A stretch of 64,000 nucleotides of DNA from an uncultured Oscillospiraceae bacterium. GTDB lineage: Bacteria > Bacillota > Clostridia > Oscillospirales > Acutalibacteraceae. Shown here one piece after another: positions 42,583 to 52,469 of this stretch; the first letter of the stretch is position 1, and every line of letters begins with the position of its first letter. Made by a program: the position numbers and the translations under genes. The stretch spans positions 1 through 64,000 of the forward strand of contig CAOKRG010000008.1 in assembly GCA_948471095.1 (NCBI GenBank), given 5' to 3'. The notes below the pieces were generated by a model. That model made no database searches. It was given only the letters and a program-made list of their open reading frames with translations, and had not been told where the DNA came from.

Positions 42583-44319
42583 ATGGAAGACAAAAAAGTA
42601 TTGCTTTCGATCAAGGATTTGGAGGTCAAGTTCCGGGTGCGCGGGCGCATCCTCACCGCCATCCGGGGCATCTCCCTGGATATTTACGAGAACGAGTCCA
42701 TCGCCATTGTGGGCGAGTCCGGCTCGGGCAAGTCCGTGTTCACCAAGACCTTCGCCGGCATGCTGGACTCCAACGGCTTCATTGACAGGGGCAGCATCAT
42801 TTTCAACGACGAAGAGCTGGCCGACACCCATGTGAAGCTGGTGGGAACGGCCCGCAACACCTTGGAAAATGTGCGCAAAAAGCTGGACGAGTTCGCCAAG
42901 CTGGAGCCCGGCGCGGCCACCTTCCGCAAGATGAAGGAGCTGGAGAGCGAGCGCAGGCGGAAGATGTCCGTCACCGAGGAGGAGAGGCAGGAGCACGAGG
43001 AGCGGCTTAAGGACCTGCGGTTCAAGCGGGCCGAGACCTACAATCTCCGCCAGACCCTGGACGCCTCGAAGGACAAGGCCCAAATCAAGGAGCTGGGCCG
43101 CCAGCTCAAGGGCCTGGACAATGAGATCAAGCGGATGCAGGCAGGGTTCGAGGCCCACGTCAAGGCCAATACCGCCGCTGTGAAAAGCGACGCGGCCTAT
43201 AACAGTGAGTTTAACAAGCAGATGGAGGCCCTGAAAGCTCAGTATGCCAAGGAGACCGCAGCCGAGGCCAGCGCCAGCGCAAAAAAGCGCAACGAGATCT
43301 TGGCCAAGGAGATCTACCTCTCCGTGGGCCGCTACCCCTTCCATAAGCGGGTTTTGCTCATCCAGCGCCTGCTGAAGGAAATGAAAAAAGCCATGGAGCT
43401 GGGCGTGGACCCCATGGACGACCAGATCTTCGACAAGGTGGTCTTCCGGGTGCGCTACTTGGACGAGACCGCCGACACCCTCCACGGCACCTGCACCCTG
43501 AACCTGGCCAAGGTCCAGTTCGCCGGCGACTGGGGCCAGATCCGCGGCCGCCGCATCGCCACGGTGTTCCAGGACCCCATGACCTCCCTGAACCCCATCA
43601 TCACCATCGGCAAGCAGATCACCTCCATCATCCTGAAGCATCAGAACTGCTCCGAGGTGGAGGCCCGCGCCCGGGCCGTGGAGCTCATGCACAAGGTGGG
43701 CATTCCCAACGCCGAGGCCCGGTTCGACGACTATCCCTTCCAGTACTCCGGCGGCATGCGCCAGCGCATCGTCATCGCCATCGCCCTGTCCTGCCAGCCG
43801 AAGATCCTGATCTGCGACGAGCCCACCACGGCCCTGGACGTGACCATTCAGGCCCAGATCATCAAGCTCCTCAAGGACCTGCAAAAGGAGTTCGGCTACA
43901 CCATCGTGTTCATCACCCACGACCTGGGCGTGGTGGCCAATGTGGCCGACCGGGTCGCTGTGCTGTACGCCGGCCAGGTGGTGGAGCTGGGCCAGGTGGA
44001 GGAGGTCTTCTACGACCCGCGGCACCCCTATACCTGGGCGCTGCTGTCCTCCCTGCCCCAGCTGGCCCAGCGCAACACCAAGCTCTATTCCATCACCGGC
44101 ACGCCGCCCTCGCTGTATAACCAGATCACCGGCGACCCCTTCGCCCCCCGGAACCCCTACTGCCTCAAGCTGGACACCATGCTGGAGCCGCCTATGTTCC
44201 CGGTGACGGAGACCCACTTCGCCAAGACCTGGCTTTTGGACCCCCGGGCCCCCAAGATCGAAAAACCCGAGGCCATCCAGGACATCCACGAGAAGCTGAT
44301 CAAAGCGTTCAATATATAG
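42583..44319 (+). CDS. OppD-like ATPase with coiled-coil insertion between Walker A and Q-loop
   Basis: A 578-residue ABC ATPase; OppD proteins usually have about 330. Walker A GESGSGKS is at 44-51 but the Q-loop ([11 protein letters not shown]) comes only at about 328-338. The insert (about residues 85-312, nt 42835-43518) is charged and strongly coiled-coil in character (for example [33 protein letters not shown]). The rest is normal: signature YSGGMRQRI, Walker [14 protein letters not shown]-loop THDLGVVAN and the C-terminal oligopeptide domain with [11 protein letters not shown]. The ATPase should be functional; the insert's role is unknown. Confidence 0.9.
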   Translation: MEDKKVLLSIKDLEVKFRVRGRILTAIRGISLDIYENESIAIVGESGSGKSVFTKTFAGMLDSNGFIDRGSIIFNDEELADTHVKLVGTARNTLENVRKKLDEFAKLEPGAATFRKMKELESERRRKMSVTEEERQEHEERLKDLRFKRAETYNLRQTLDASKDKAQIKELGRQLKGLDNEIKRMQAGFEAHVKANTAAVKSDAAYNSEFNKQMEALKAQYAKETAAEASASAKKRNEILAKEIYLSVGRYPFHKRVLLIQRLLKEMKKAMELGVDPMDDQIFDKVVFRVRYLDETADTLHGTCTLNLAKVQFAGDWGQIRGRRIATVFQDPMTSLNPIITIGKQITSIILKHQNCSEVEARARAVELMHKVGIPNAEARFDDYPFQYSGGMRQRIVIAIALSCQPKILICDEPTTALDVTIQAQIIKLLKDLQKEFGYTIVFITHDLGVVANVADRVAVLYAGQVVELGQVEEVFYDPRHPYTWALLSSLPQLAQRNTKLYSITGTPPSLYNQITGDPFAPRNPYCLKLDTMLEPPMFPVTETHFAKTWLLDPRAPKIEKPEAIQDIHEKLIKAFNI

Positions 44320-44331
44320 GAGGGCCCGCGT

Positions 44332-45642
44332 ATGCTAACTACCACAAAAACGGAAACCGGCGCCAAGGCGCGCCATTTGCCGGAGCACGGCCCCATTGAT
44401 GAGAATGGCCGGGAGGTCCTTCTGTCCATCCAGAATGTGGACATCACCTTCGGCAAGGGCGACAGCGCCGTGAAGGCGGTGAAAAACGCCTCCTTCGACA
44501 TCTATAAGGGCGAGACCTTCTCCCTGGTGGGCGAGTCCGGCTCGGGCAAGACCACCATCGGCCGGGCGGTCATCCGGGTCAACCCCTGCGCCGCCGGCCA
44601 GATCCTCTACAAGGGCGTGCCCATTTCGGGCAAGATTCCCCGGTCCCTGGACCGGGAGGTCATCCGCAACATCCAGATGGTCTTCCAGGACCCGGCGGCT
44701 TCTTTGAACGAGCGGGCCACGGTGGACTACATCGTGTCCGAGGGCCTTTACAACTTCCACCTGTTCAAAAACGAGGCGGACCGGGTGGAAAAGGTGAAGA
44801 ACATGATCAGCGAGGTGGGCCTGCTGCCCGAGCACCTGACCCGCTATCCCCACGAGTTCTCCGGCGGACAGCGCCAGCGCATCGGCCTGGCCCGGGCCAT
44901 GGTGATGGAGCCGGAGCTGGTGGTGGCCGACGAGCCCATCTCCGCTCTGGACGTGTCCATCCGCGCCCAGGTGCTGAACCTGCTGAAGAAGTTCCAGGAA
45001 GAGCGGGACGTGACCTACCTGTTCATTGCCCACGACCTGTCCATCGTGCGGTTTATTTCCGACCGCATCGGCGTAATTTACAAGGGCAACATCGTGGAGG
45101 TGGCCGAGGCGGAGGAGCTGTTCGACTTCCCCCTGCACCCCTACACCCGGTCCCTGATTTCCGCCATTCCCATTCCGGACCCCCAGCTGGAGAAAAACAA
45201 GGTCCTGTTCACCTACGACCCCTCCATCCACGACTACAGCCAGGAGGAGCCCGAGCTGGTGGACATTGGCCACGACCACTTCGTCTTCGGCAGCAAAAAG
45301 GAGGTCGAAGAGTACCGGGCCATCCGGGAAAAGGGCGTGCCCATGAAGTCCATCACCATCCGCCAGCCCGGCGACCCGGAACCGGCCCCCCAGGAGGAGG
45401 AAGCGCCGGTGGACGCCAGCGGCATCCTCAGCACGCCCCTGCACGATACGGGCAGCATTTGGTACATGGTGCTCTCTCTGCTGCTGCCCATTATCGGCAT
45501 TTTGGCTGCTGTGGTGTTCCGCAAGAAAAACTACATCCGCAATTACAAGGCCTGCAAAAAGGGCGCGCTCATCGGCTTTGGCATCATTGGCGCGATTATC
45601 GTCCTGTTCCTAATCTTCCTGCTGCTGGCGGTTATCCTGTAA
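44332..45642 (+). CDS. OppF-like ATPase with two C-terminal membrane helices
   Basis: A 436-residue ABC ATPase: Walker [11 protein letters not shown]-loop [11 protein letters not shown], signature FSGGQRQRI, Walker [13 protein letters not shown] and H-loop AHDLSIV are all present. After the usual end (about residue 340) come an acidic Pro/Glu linker and two strongly hydrophobic helices (about 375-396 and 411-436). Membrane segments on an importer ATPase are unusual and would anchor it beside the permeases. It partners the OppD-like subunit; the start follows GGAGGGC closely. Confidence 0.9.
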   Translation: MLTTTKTETGAKARHLPEHGPIDENGREVLLSIQNVDITFGKGDSAVKAVKNASFDIYKGETFSLVGESGSGKTTIGRAVIRVNPCAAGQILYKGVPISGKIPRSLDREVIRNIQMVFQDPAASLNERATVDYIVSEGLYNFHLFKNEADRVEKVKNMISEVGLLPEHLTRYPHEFSGGQRQRIGLARAMVMEPELVVADEPISALDVSIRAQVLNLLKKFQEERDVTYLFIAHDLSIVRFISDRIGVIYKGNIVEVAEAEELFDFPLHPYTRSLISAIPIPDPQLEKNKVLFTYDPSIHDYSQEEPELVDIGHDHFVFGSKKEVEEYRAIREKGVPMKSITIRQPGDPEPAPQEEEAPVDASGILSTPLHDTGSIWYMVLSLLLPIIGILAAVVFRKKNYIRNYKACKKGALIGFGIIGAIIVLFLIFLLLAVIL

Positions 45643-46887
45643 ATGGGACGGACGGCAAGGGACCGGAGGCCCCCCACCCCCAAGCCGGTGGAGCGCATCC
45701 AGATGGACGGGCGGCACTTCTCCCGCCGCATGATCGCTTTCCTTGTGTGCCTGGCCGTGGCTATAGCCGCCTTGGGCTACGGCGTGTACAGCTGGCTCAA
45801 CACCGACCCGGGCTGGGTGACGGTCGAGGCCCGGGGGGGCTGCGGGCCGGAGTTCACCTTCCGCTACCTGTTTACCCAGGGCGGCCTGGCGGACACGGAC
45901 CGGCACAGGGCCCTGCGGAACCTGTTCGACCGGCTGACCGTAGAGGCGTATGAACAGTTCAGCCCGGCAGAGGTGCTGGAGGAGGGGACCAATCTTCAGT
46001 ACCTGAACGCCCATCCCAACCAGGACGTGCAGGTGGAGCCGGTGCTGTACCGGGCCTTTGAGCAGGCCCAGGCCAGCGGGGACCGTTCCGTCTACTTGGG
46101 CCCCCTTTACAGCCTGTACACGGACCTGGCTTTTAGCCAGGACGATGGAGAGGCGGCGGGCTATGACCCCTATGAGAGCCCGGAACAGGCGGCTTTCTGC
46201 CGGGATATTGCGGCCTTTGCCCAGGACCCGGCGGCGGTGGACGTGAAGCTGCTGGGCGGGAACACCCTGCGGCTGGAGGTCTCCCCGGAGTATCTGCGCT
46301 ATGCCCAGGAGCAGGGCGTGGAGAGCCTCCTGGACTTTGGCTGGCAGCGGAACGCCTATATCATCGACTACTTTGCCAGCGAGCTGACCCGCCAGGGCTT
46401 TACCAGCGGGGCGCTGACCAGTACGGACGGCTTCAGCCGCAGCCTGTTTTCCCAGGCGCAGCCCTCCCTCTACAGCCTGTACGCCTGGCATGAGGAGGGC
46501 CGGGCCGTAGTGGCTGGACAGATTTCTTTGGCGGAGACCGGCAGCGCCGTGGATTTCCGGGCTTTCCCCATGCCCGGCCAAGCGGGGCGCTGCTATGTGC
46601 GGGAAGACGGCGCGGTGCGGCATCCCTATGCCTCCCCGGAAGACGGCCTTTGCCGGGCGGCGTCGTCCGCCCTGCTTCTGTACGCGCCGGATAAGACCTG
46701 CGTCCAGCTGATGCAGGAGGGCCGGGAGCTGTTCCTCGCTCCAACGCTGGACCGGGCGGCTCTGGCCGCGCTGGAAGGGGAGGGGACCCACTCCCTGGCT
46801 GTGGAGGGCTGGACGCTGCTCCACTCCGATCCAGAGGCGCAGCTTCAGGAGCTCTATCCCGGCTATGAGGCGCGGCCTCTCTCTTAG
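45643..46887 (+). CDS. Membrane-anchored protein, possibly distantly ApbE-like
   Basis: A 414-residue protein with a basic Pro-rich N-terminus, one TM anchor (about residues 31-51) and an extracytoplasmic domain. It starts right at the stop of the OppF-like gene (or at ATG 45703), so it belongs to the operon. The order of blocks (VYLGPLYSLYTDLAF, VKLLGGNTLRLEV, SLLDFGWQRNAYIIDYF, QGFTSGALTSTDGF) recalls ApbE FAD:protein FMN transferases (TVGPL, IDLGGIAKGYAAD, GG), but the key residues are not well kept. I treat the ApbE link as a hypothesis. Its presence suggests a role with the transporter at the outer face. Confidence 0.5.
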   Translation: MGRTARDRRPPTPKPVERIQMDGRHFSRRMIAFLVCLAVAIAALGYGVYSWLNTDPGWVTVEARGGCGPEFTFRYLFTQGGLADTDRHRALRNLFDRLTVEAYEQFSPAEVLEEGTNLQYLNAHPNQDVQVEPVLYRAFEQAQASGDRSVYLGPLYSLYTDLAFSQDDGEAAGYDPYESPEQAAFCRDIAAFAQDPAAVDVKLLGGNTLRLEVSPEYLRYAQEQGVESLLDFGWQRNAYIIDYFASELTRQGFTSGALTSTDGFSRSLFSQAQPSLYSLYAWHEEGRAVVAGQISLAETGSAVDFRAFPMPGQAGRCYVREDGAVRHPYASPEDGLCRAASSALLLYAPDKTCVQLMQEGRELFLAPTLDRAALAALEGEGTHSLAVEGWTLLHSDPEAQLQELYPGYEARPLS

Positions 46888-47018
46888 GGGGCAGGATGGG
46901 AAAGGACTTTGCTCCGCACGGGGCGTTCTCTCGTTGGCGCGGCGCAAAAGCGGCGCCGCCGCCCATTGGAGGGGCGATTCCGACCATTCCCACAGCACAA
47001 GGCAAGAAACCACATTTT

Positions 47019-47048
47019 GGGCCCCGCCGCTTGGCGGGGCCCTTGCTT
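47019..47048 (+). terminator. Terminator-like hairpin after the Opp-type operon
   Basis: Perfect 10-bp arms GGGCCCCGCC/GGCGGGGCCC with loop GCTT, followed by TTGCTT. The T tract is poor but the stem is very stable. Confidence 0.6.
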
Positions 47049-47129
47049 GCGCTCTGCTTTATGGGAGTGGCCAAAAGCGTTGATAAAGGAAAACAGATCA
47101 GTCAGTGAGCCAGCAAAAGTTTCGTCCTT

Positions 47130-47176
47130 CTCGCCTGCCGAGTCTCCGATGCGGCAGCGAAGACACGGCAGGCGAG
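47130..47176. repeat. Long inverted repeat using the island core sequence
   Basis: Perfect 11-bp arms CTCGCCTGCCG (47130-47140) and CGGCAGGCGAG (47166-47176). The left arm matches the core that recurs in the mosaic islands. The rest of 46888-47235 holds no gene. Confidence 0.65.
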
Positions 47177-47235
47177 ACCCTGTCTAATACTTCTATAATA
47201 ATGCTCTTCGGGCACTTCCCTGCTTTATCTTTCCC

Positions 47236-47264
47236 TTGCATATCATCCCGGGATGTGGTACACT
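47236..47264 (+). promoter_or_regulatory. Sigma-A type promoter of recJ
   Basis: TTGCAT (47236-47241), a 17-nt spacer and TACACT (47259-47264). Confidence 0.7.
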
Positions 47265-47300
47265 ATATATTGAATAAATGTTTTTCCCAGGAGGTACTCC

Positions 47301-49346
47301 GTGAATATCAAACGCTGGGCGGCGGCGCCGCTGGACCGGAAAAAAGCCGGGGAACTGGCGGCGCGCCGGGGGATTTCTCCCTTTTTGGCGGCAATGCTGG
47401 AGCTGCGGGGCTTTTCCGGCGAGCCGGACGGCCTGTTGGACGGCGGGGAGATCAGCGACCCCTTTTTGATGAAGGATATGGACCGGGCGGTGGAGCGCAT
47501 CCGCCGGGCCCTGGACGACTTTGAGAAGATCGCCGTTTATGGAGACTATGACGCGGACGGCGTAACCGCGACCGCTATTTTATACACATACCTGCAAACC
47601 TTGGGGGCCGATGTACGCTTTTACATACCCCAGCGGGAAGGCGAAGGCTATGGCATGAACCGGGCGGCGGTGGAGACCCTGTCCCGGGAGGGCGTGGACC
47701 TGATCGTCACCGTGGACAACGGGATTTCCGCTTTGGAGGAGATCGCCCTGGCCAACTCCTTGGGTATGGAGGTGGTGGTCACGGACCATCACCAGCCCCA
47801 TGCGTCCCTGCCCGACGCGTACGCCATTGTGGACGCCCACCAGCCGGGGGACGAGAGCCCCTTTAAGGACTGCTCCGGAGCCGGAGTGGCGCTCAAGCTG
47901 GTCATCGCCCTGGAGGACGGGGACAGCCAGATGGTGCTGGAGGAATTCGCGGACCTGGCGGCCATTGGCACGGTGGGGGACGTGGTGCCCTTACTGGGAG
48001 AAAACCGGGTGATCGTGCAGGCAGGCCTGGAGATTCTGGAACGCTTCCAGGAGCCGGAGGCCGCGGCCCAGCGCCCCGGCCTGGCGGCTCTGCTGGAGCT
48101 CTGCCGCGCCAAGCCCACCGCCACGGGGCTGGCCTATTCCATCGTGCCCTGTATCAACGCCACCGGCCGCATGGGCGCGCCGGAGCGGGCGGTGCGGCTG
48201 CTGGTCTATGAGGACGAGGACTCCGCCCGGAGCCTGGCCGAGGAGATTCGGGAGGACAACGCCCGCCGGAAGCAGGTGGAGGCGGAGATTACCGCCCAGG
48301 CCGTGGAGAGGATCGAGTCCGACCCCGGCCTGCGGCTGGCCCGGGTCATTGTGGTGGACGGCCCCGGCTGGCACCACGGGGTGGTGGGCATTGTGGCCGC
48401 CCGGGTGACGGAGCGCTACGGCAAGCCCTGCTTCGTCATTTCGGTAGACGGGGAAGAGGCCCGGGGCAGCGGCCGGAGCGTGGAGGGCTTTTCCCTGTTC
48501 AGCGCGGTGACAGCCTGCCAGGACCTGCTGACCCAGTATGGAGGCCATCCCATGGCGGCGGGCGTGACCATGAACCGGGAGCATGTGGCGGAGTTCCGCC
48601 GGCGGATCAACGACTATGCCCGCAAGGCCTGTCCGGATATGCCTTCTCCCATCCTGAAGCTGGACTGCCTGCTGGAGCCGGGGGACCTGTCTCCGGCCCT
48701 GGTGCGGGAGCTGGAGCCCTTGGAGCCCTTTGGCAGCGGCAACCCCCAGCCGCTTTTCGGCCTGTACGGGGTGGAGTTGAAAGCCCTGCGGGCCGTGGGC
48801 GCGGCGGGGAACCACACCCGGCTCTCCTGCGCCAAGGACGGCTTCCGGTTCGAGGCGGTGCGTTTTGGGGCTGGCCCGGCGGACTTCCCCTTCCCGGCTG
48901 GCGCGAAGGTGGACCTGGCGGTGAACTTGGACATAGACTGCTTTCGGGGGGAGGAGAAGCTCAGCGTCATTGTGCGGGACGTGAAGCTCTCCGGCCTGGA
49001 CCAGGACGCCTGCATCCGCAGTGTGCGGGCCTACGAGCGCTTTGCGCGCCGGGAGCCCTTGGCCCCCAAGGAGGGCCGTGCCCTGACCCCCAACCGGGAC
49101 CAGCTGGCGGCAGTGTACCGGCTGCTGCAAAGCCACAACGGCGCGTGGCTCAGCGGCGAGGCCCTGCTGTGGAACCTGCGGGAGCGCCGCTTTAATCTGG
49201 GCATGATTTTGATCTGCTGCGACGTTTTGCAGGAGCGGGGGCTCATCCAATACCAGATGAAGGGCAACGCCCTGTCTGCCCAAGTAATCCCGGCAAGCCG
49301 CAAAGTAGACATCTTCGCCTCCCCCCTTTTCACCCTCCTCACCTAG
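47301..49346 (+). CDS. recJ: Single-stranded-DNA-specific exonuclease RecJ
   Basis: A 681-residue DHH-family 5'-3' exonuclease used in recombination and repair. Metal-binding motifs are YGDYDADGVTATAIL (motif I), VDNGIS (II), TDHHQPH (III, DHH) and the DHHA1 part with GSGRSVEGFSLFSAV and YGGHPMAAGVTM. The C-terminal OB-fold contains LEPFGSGNPQPLF. The start is GTG at 47301 with AGGAGG 6-11 nt upstream. Confidence 0.95.
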   Translation: MNIKRWAAAPLDRKKAGELAARRGISPFLAAMLELRGFSGEPDGLLDGGEISDPFLMKDMDRAVERIRRALDDFEKIAVYGDYDADGVTATAILYTYLQTLGADVRFYIPQREGEGYGMNRAAVETLSREGVDLIVTVDNGISALEEIALANSLGMEVVVTDHHQPHASLPDAYAIVDAHQPGDESPFKDCSGAGVALKLVIALEDGDSQMVLEEFADLAAIGTVGDVVPLLGENRVIVQAGLEILERFQEPEAAAQRPGLAALLELCRAKPTATGLAYSIVPCINATGRMGAPERAVRLLVYEDEDSARSLAEEIREDNARRKQVEAEITAQAVERIESDPGLRLARVIVVDGPGWHHGVVGIVAARVTERYGKPCFVISVDGEEARGSGRSVEGFSLFSAVTACQDLLTQYGGHPMAAGVTMNREHVAEFRRRINDYARKACPDMPSPILKLDCLLEPGDLSPALVRELEPLEPFGSGNPQPLFGLYGVELKALRAVGAAGNHTRLSCAKDGFRFEAVRFGAGPADFPFPAGAKVDLAVNLDIDCFRGEEKLSVIVRDVKLSGLDQDACIRSVRAYERFARREPLAPKEGRALTPNRDQLAAVYRLLQSHNGAWLSGEALLWNLRERRFNLGMILICCDVLQERGLIQYQMKGNALSAQVIPASRKVDIFASPLFTLLT

Positions 49347-49480
49347 CGCCAGCGTGACGCTGGACCTACACGCGCGTGGGAGCGCGGGGTTACCGCTAGG
49401 TTAGTTGCCCGCGACCAGCGTGACGCTGGACCTACACGCGCGTGAGGGCGCGGGGTTGCCGGTTAGGTTAATTGCCCGCG
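49346..49480. repeat. Two tandem copies of a 67-bp unit (short form)
   Basis: The units at 49346-49412 and 49411-49480 share CCAGCGTGACGCTGG (palindrome), GACCTACACGCGCGTG and the end TTGCCCGCG. They are related in reverse complement to the end of the long units that follow. Confidence 0.8.
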
Positions 49481-49781
49481 AGGGCGCTGGGTGGGGTGGG
49501 AGACACGAGTATACCAGCCTTGTAGGTAAGAGAAGTGCCGCCTATACCACACAGGCTGCTCGCGGGCAAATAAAGCTTGCCAATACCACGAGCTTTCACG
49601 CGCGTGCGGGTCAAGCGTCACGCTTGCCGCGAAGGCGCTTGGTGGGGGGCGGGAGGTAGGGGTATACCAGCCTTGTAGGTACAAGGAGTACTGCCCACAC
49701 CACACAGGCTGCTCGCGGGCAACATGGCTTGCCAATACCACGAGCTTTCACGCGCGTGCGGGTCAAGCGTCACGCTTGCGC
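49481..49781. repeat. Two tandem copies of a 150-bp unit (long form)
   Basis: Copies at 49481-49631 and 49632-49781 share TATACCAGCCTTGTAGGTA, CACACAGGCTGCTCGCGGGC, CTTGCCAATACCACGAG and the palindrome CAAGCGTCACGCTTG. With the short units they fill the whole recJ-rel gap. No coding or promoter role is evident, although they would lie upstream of rel. Confidence 0.85.
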
Positions 49782-49810
49782 TTGCTACATTAGACAGAGG
49801 AGGGATTTGT

Positions 49811-52027
49811 ATGCCGGCTGTGCGGCAGATCAACACCTATGAGGAACTGCAAAATATCATAAAAGAGAGCGGCAAGGAGTACGACCGGGTGGCCATCGGC
49901 CAGGCTTTTCGGCTGGCTGAGCGCAAGCACCGGGACCAGAAGCGCAGCTCCGGCGAGCCCTATATCATCCATCCCCTGTCCGTGGCGGCCAATTTGGTGG
50001 ACCTGGGCATGGACACCCAATCCGTGGTGGCGGGCCTGCTTCACGACGTGGTGGAGGACACCGACTGCACTCTGGAGGACATTGTCCAGGAGTTCGGCCA
50101 GGAGGTGGCCCTGCTCATCGACGGCGTGACCAAGCTGGATAAGATCCCCTTCTCCTCCCGGGAGGAGGAACAGGCCGAGAACCTGCGGAAAATGCTTATG
50201 GCCATGGCCCAGGACATCCGGGTCATCATCATCAAGTTTGCCGACCGGATGCACAACCTCTCCACCCTGGAATTCATGTCCCCCCAAAAGCAGCGGGACA
50301 AGGCCCGGGAGTGCCTGGAGGTTTACGCGCCCATTGCCCACCGGCTGGGCATGCGCACCGTAAAGGAGACCATGGAGGACGTGTCCCTCAAGTACCTGGA
50401 CCCGGAGGCTTACCGGGAGATCAACGACTACCTCTCCTCCCGCAGTACCACCCGGCTCCAGTTTATCCAGGAGCTGAAGGCCCAGCTCAAAAACCGGGTG
50501 GAGGCGTTCGTGCCCCAGGTGTACATTGAGGGGCGGGTCAAGAGCGTCTACAGCATCTACCGGAAGATGTTTATACAGGGCAAGGATTTTGAAGAGATTT
50601 ACGACGTCTTCGCCATGCGGGTGATTGTGGACACCATTGAGGACTGCTACAATGTGCTGGGTATTGTCCACGATATGTTCACCCCCCTGCCCAACCGGTT
50701 CAAGGACTACATCTCCACCCCCAAGCCCAACATGTACCAGTCCCTGCATACCACCGTAATCACCAAGGCCGGGGTTCCCTTCGAGGTGCAGATCCGCACC
50801 TGGGAGATGCACCAGACCGCCGAGTACGGCATTGCCGCCCATTGGAAATACAAGATCGGCATGTCCGCCAAGCAGGCGGACAACCGCTCTTTGGACGAGC
50901 GCCTCTCCTGGATCCGCCAGATGCTGGAAAACCAGGCGGACACCGAGGACGTGACCGACCTGGTCCATTCCATCAAGTCCGACCTGATTCCCGAGGAGGT
51001 CTTCGTGTTCACGCCCAAGGGGGACGTGGTGAACCTGCCCCAGGGCTCCAGCGTCATCGACTTCGCCTATGCCATTCACAGCGCGGTGGGCAACCGCATG
51101 GTGGGGGCCAAGGTGGATAAGCGGATCGTGCCCCTGGACTACAAGGTCCGCACGGGGGAGATTATCGAGATTCTCACCAGCAAGGAGGCGGGCCGGGGCC
51201 CTAACCGGGACTGGCTGACCATGGTGCGCACCAGCGAGGCCCGCAGCAAAATACGGGCCTGGTTCAAAAAGGAGCGCCGGGAAGAGAACATCATGGAGGG
51301 CAGGGCCGAGCTGGAACGGGAGCTCAAGCGCAGCGGCATCGCGTTAATTCCCGAGCTGGTGTCCTATATGGTGGAGAGCATCGGCAAGCGCCACAACTGC
51401 AACACCGCCGAGGACCTGTACGCGGCCATCGGCTATGGAGGCATCCAGCTGTGGAAGGTGATGCCCCGGGTGCGGGAGGAATACCAGCGCATCGCCAAGG
51501 CGGCGTCCCCCCAGGCTCAGGACGAGGCGGCGCTGAACCTGCCGCCCCAGTCCCAGCCCCGGACCTCAAAAGCCGCCAGCGGCGTGCTGGTGGAGGGCAT
51601 GGACAACTGCCTGATCAAGTTCTCCCGCTGCTGCAACCCTTTGCCCGGGGACGACATCATCGGCTTTATCACCCGGGGATTCGGGGTCTCCATCCACAAG
51701 AGGAGCTGCCGCAACGTGCCCCGGGACCTGAGCGACTGCCCGGAGCCGGACCGCTGGATCAGCGCCTACTGGGAGGGGGACGTGAAGGACGACTTCAAAT
51801 CCACCCTGCACATTGTGGCCGTGGACCGGGCGGGGCTGCTCTTCGACGTGACCCAGCAGCTTTCGGCCATGAATATCTTCATCCACGCCCTCAACTGCCG
51901 CCAGGAGAAGGGCGGAGGCAACGCGGTGATCTCCGCCACCATCTCCATCAGCGGCCTGCCCCAGCTGCACAACATCATCGAGCGCATTTCCCGGGTGAAG
52001 GGGGTTCTCTCCATTGACCGGACCTGA
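49811..52027 (+). CDS. rel: Bifunctional (p)ppGpp synthetase/hydrolase Rel
   Basis: A 738-residue stringent-response enzyme. The N-terminal hydrolase domain has HPLSVAANLV and HDVVEDT (HD-type metal site), the synthetase domain has IYDVFAMRVIVDTIEDCYNVLG, shortened here to RVIVDTIEDCY, with PNMYQSLHTTV. TGS (VFVFTPKGDVVNLPQGSSV) and C-terminal zinc-finger and ACT regions (CCNPLPGDDIIGF) follow. Both activities look intact. The start at 49811 has GAGGAGG 7 nt upstream. Confidence 0.96.
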   Translation: MPAVRQINTYEELQNIIKESGKEYDRVAIGQAFRLAERKHRDQKRSSGEPYIIHPLSVAANLVDLGMDTQSVVAGLLHDVVEDTDCTLEDIVQEFGQEVALLIDGVTKLDKIPFSSREEEQAENLRKMLMAMAQDIRVIIIKFADRMHNLSTLEFMSPQKQRDKARECLEVYAPIAHRLGMRTVKETMEDVSLKYLDPEAYREINDYLSSRSTTRLQFIQELKAQLKNRVEAFVPQVYIEGRVKSVYSIYRKMFIQGKDFEEIYDVFAMRVIVDTIEDCYNVLGIVHDMFTPLPNRFKDYISTPKPNMYQSLHTTVITKAGVPFEVQIRTWEMHQTAEYGIAAHWKYKIGMSAKQADNRSLDERLSWIRQMLENQADTEDVTDLVHSIKSDLIPEEVFVFTPKGDVVNLPQGSSVIDFAYAIHSAVGNRMVGAKVDKRIVPLDYKVRTGEIIEILTSKEAGRGPNRDWLTMVRTSEARSKIRAWFKKERREENIMEGRAELERELKRSGIALIPELVSYMVESIGKRHNCNTAEDLYAAIGYGGIQLWKVMPRVREEYQRIAKAASPQAQDEAALNLPPQSQPRTSKAASGVLVEGMDNCLIKFSRCCNPLPGDDIIGFITRGFGVSIHKRSCRNVPRDLSDCPEPDRWISAYWEGDVKDDFKSTLHIVAVDRAGLLFDVTQQLSAMNIFIHALNCRQEKGGGNAVISATISISGLPQLHNIIERISRVKGVLSIDRT

Positions 52028-52469
52028 GCGGGGAGCGCCTGGGAATGCCCAAAGAGCTAGAGTCTCGCCTGCCGGCTCGGTCGGGTCAGAACGCTTCCCG
52101 CAGGGAAGCTTCCCCCTCCGGCGGCCAGAGTTTCACCCTGGACCGGACCAAACTTTTTGAAAAGAAGTTTAAGACGTTACCTTCGGTGAGTCTCAAAAAT
52201 TTTTATACGCTTATTGTTGGTGTGAGGCATGTGCTGGGTGCTCGGTTTGGGGCGGGAAGCTACATCTGACGCGGCAGCGGAGAATGGCGAAACTTTTCCT
52301 TTCACTTTTACCAACAAAACGTAACAGTAAAAGTTTTGTCCACTTTTTCAAAAGTGGTGGGGTGTGGGGCAAAGCCCCACGGCCTTGCCGTAGGGCGCGC
52401 CTTTTGCGCCCGGAGGCATCCTAATACTTCCAAACAAAAAGCGTTACTAATCTAGAAAGGAGGCCCGCC
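52028..52469 (+). repeat. Mosaic hairpin island between rel and hemZ
   Basis: Contains the core TCTCGCCTGCC (about 52071), GCTTCCC-GCA-GGGAAGC (52093-52109), CCACTTTT-TC-AAAAGTGG (52340-52357) and GTGGGGC-AAA-GCCCCAC (52364-52380). The segment around 52160-52265 resembles 2.80-2.87 kb. No gene is supported. Confidence 0.7.

Noticed and set aside
49463..49836. Minus-strand frames with a repeated Tyr/Trp-rich peptide in the recJ-rel gap
   Set aside because: The peptide repetition just reflects the DNA repeats, and there is no ribosome site or promoter in that direction.
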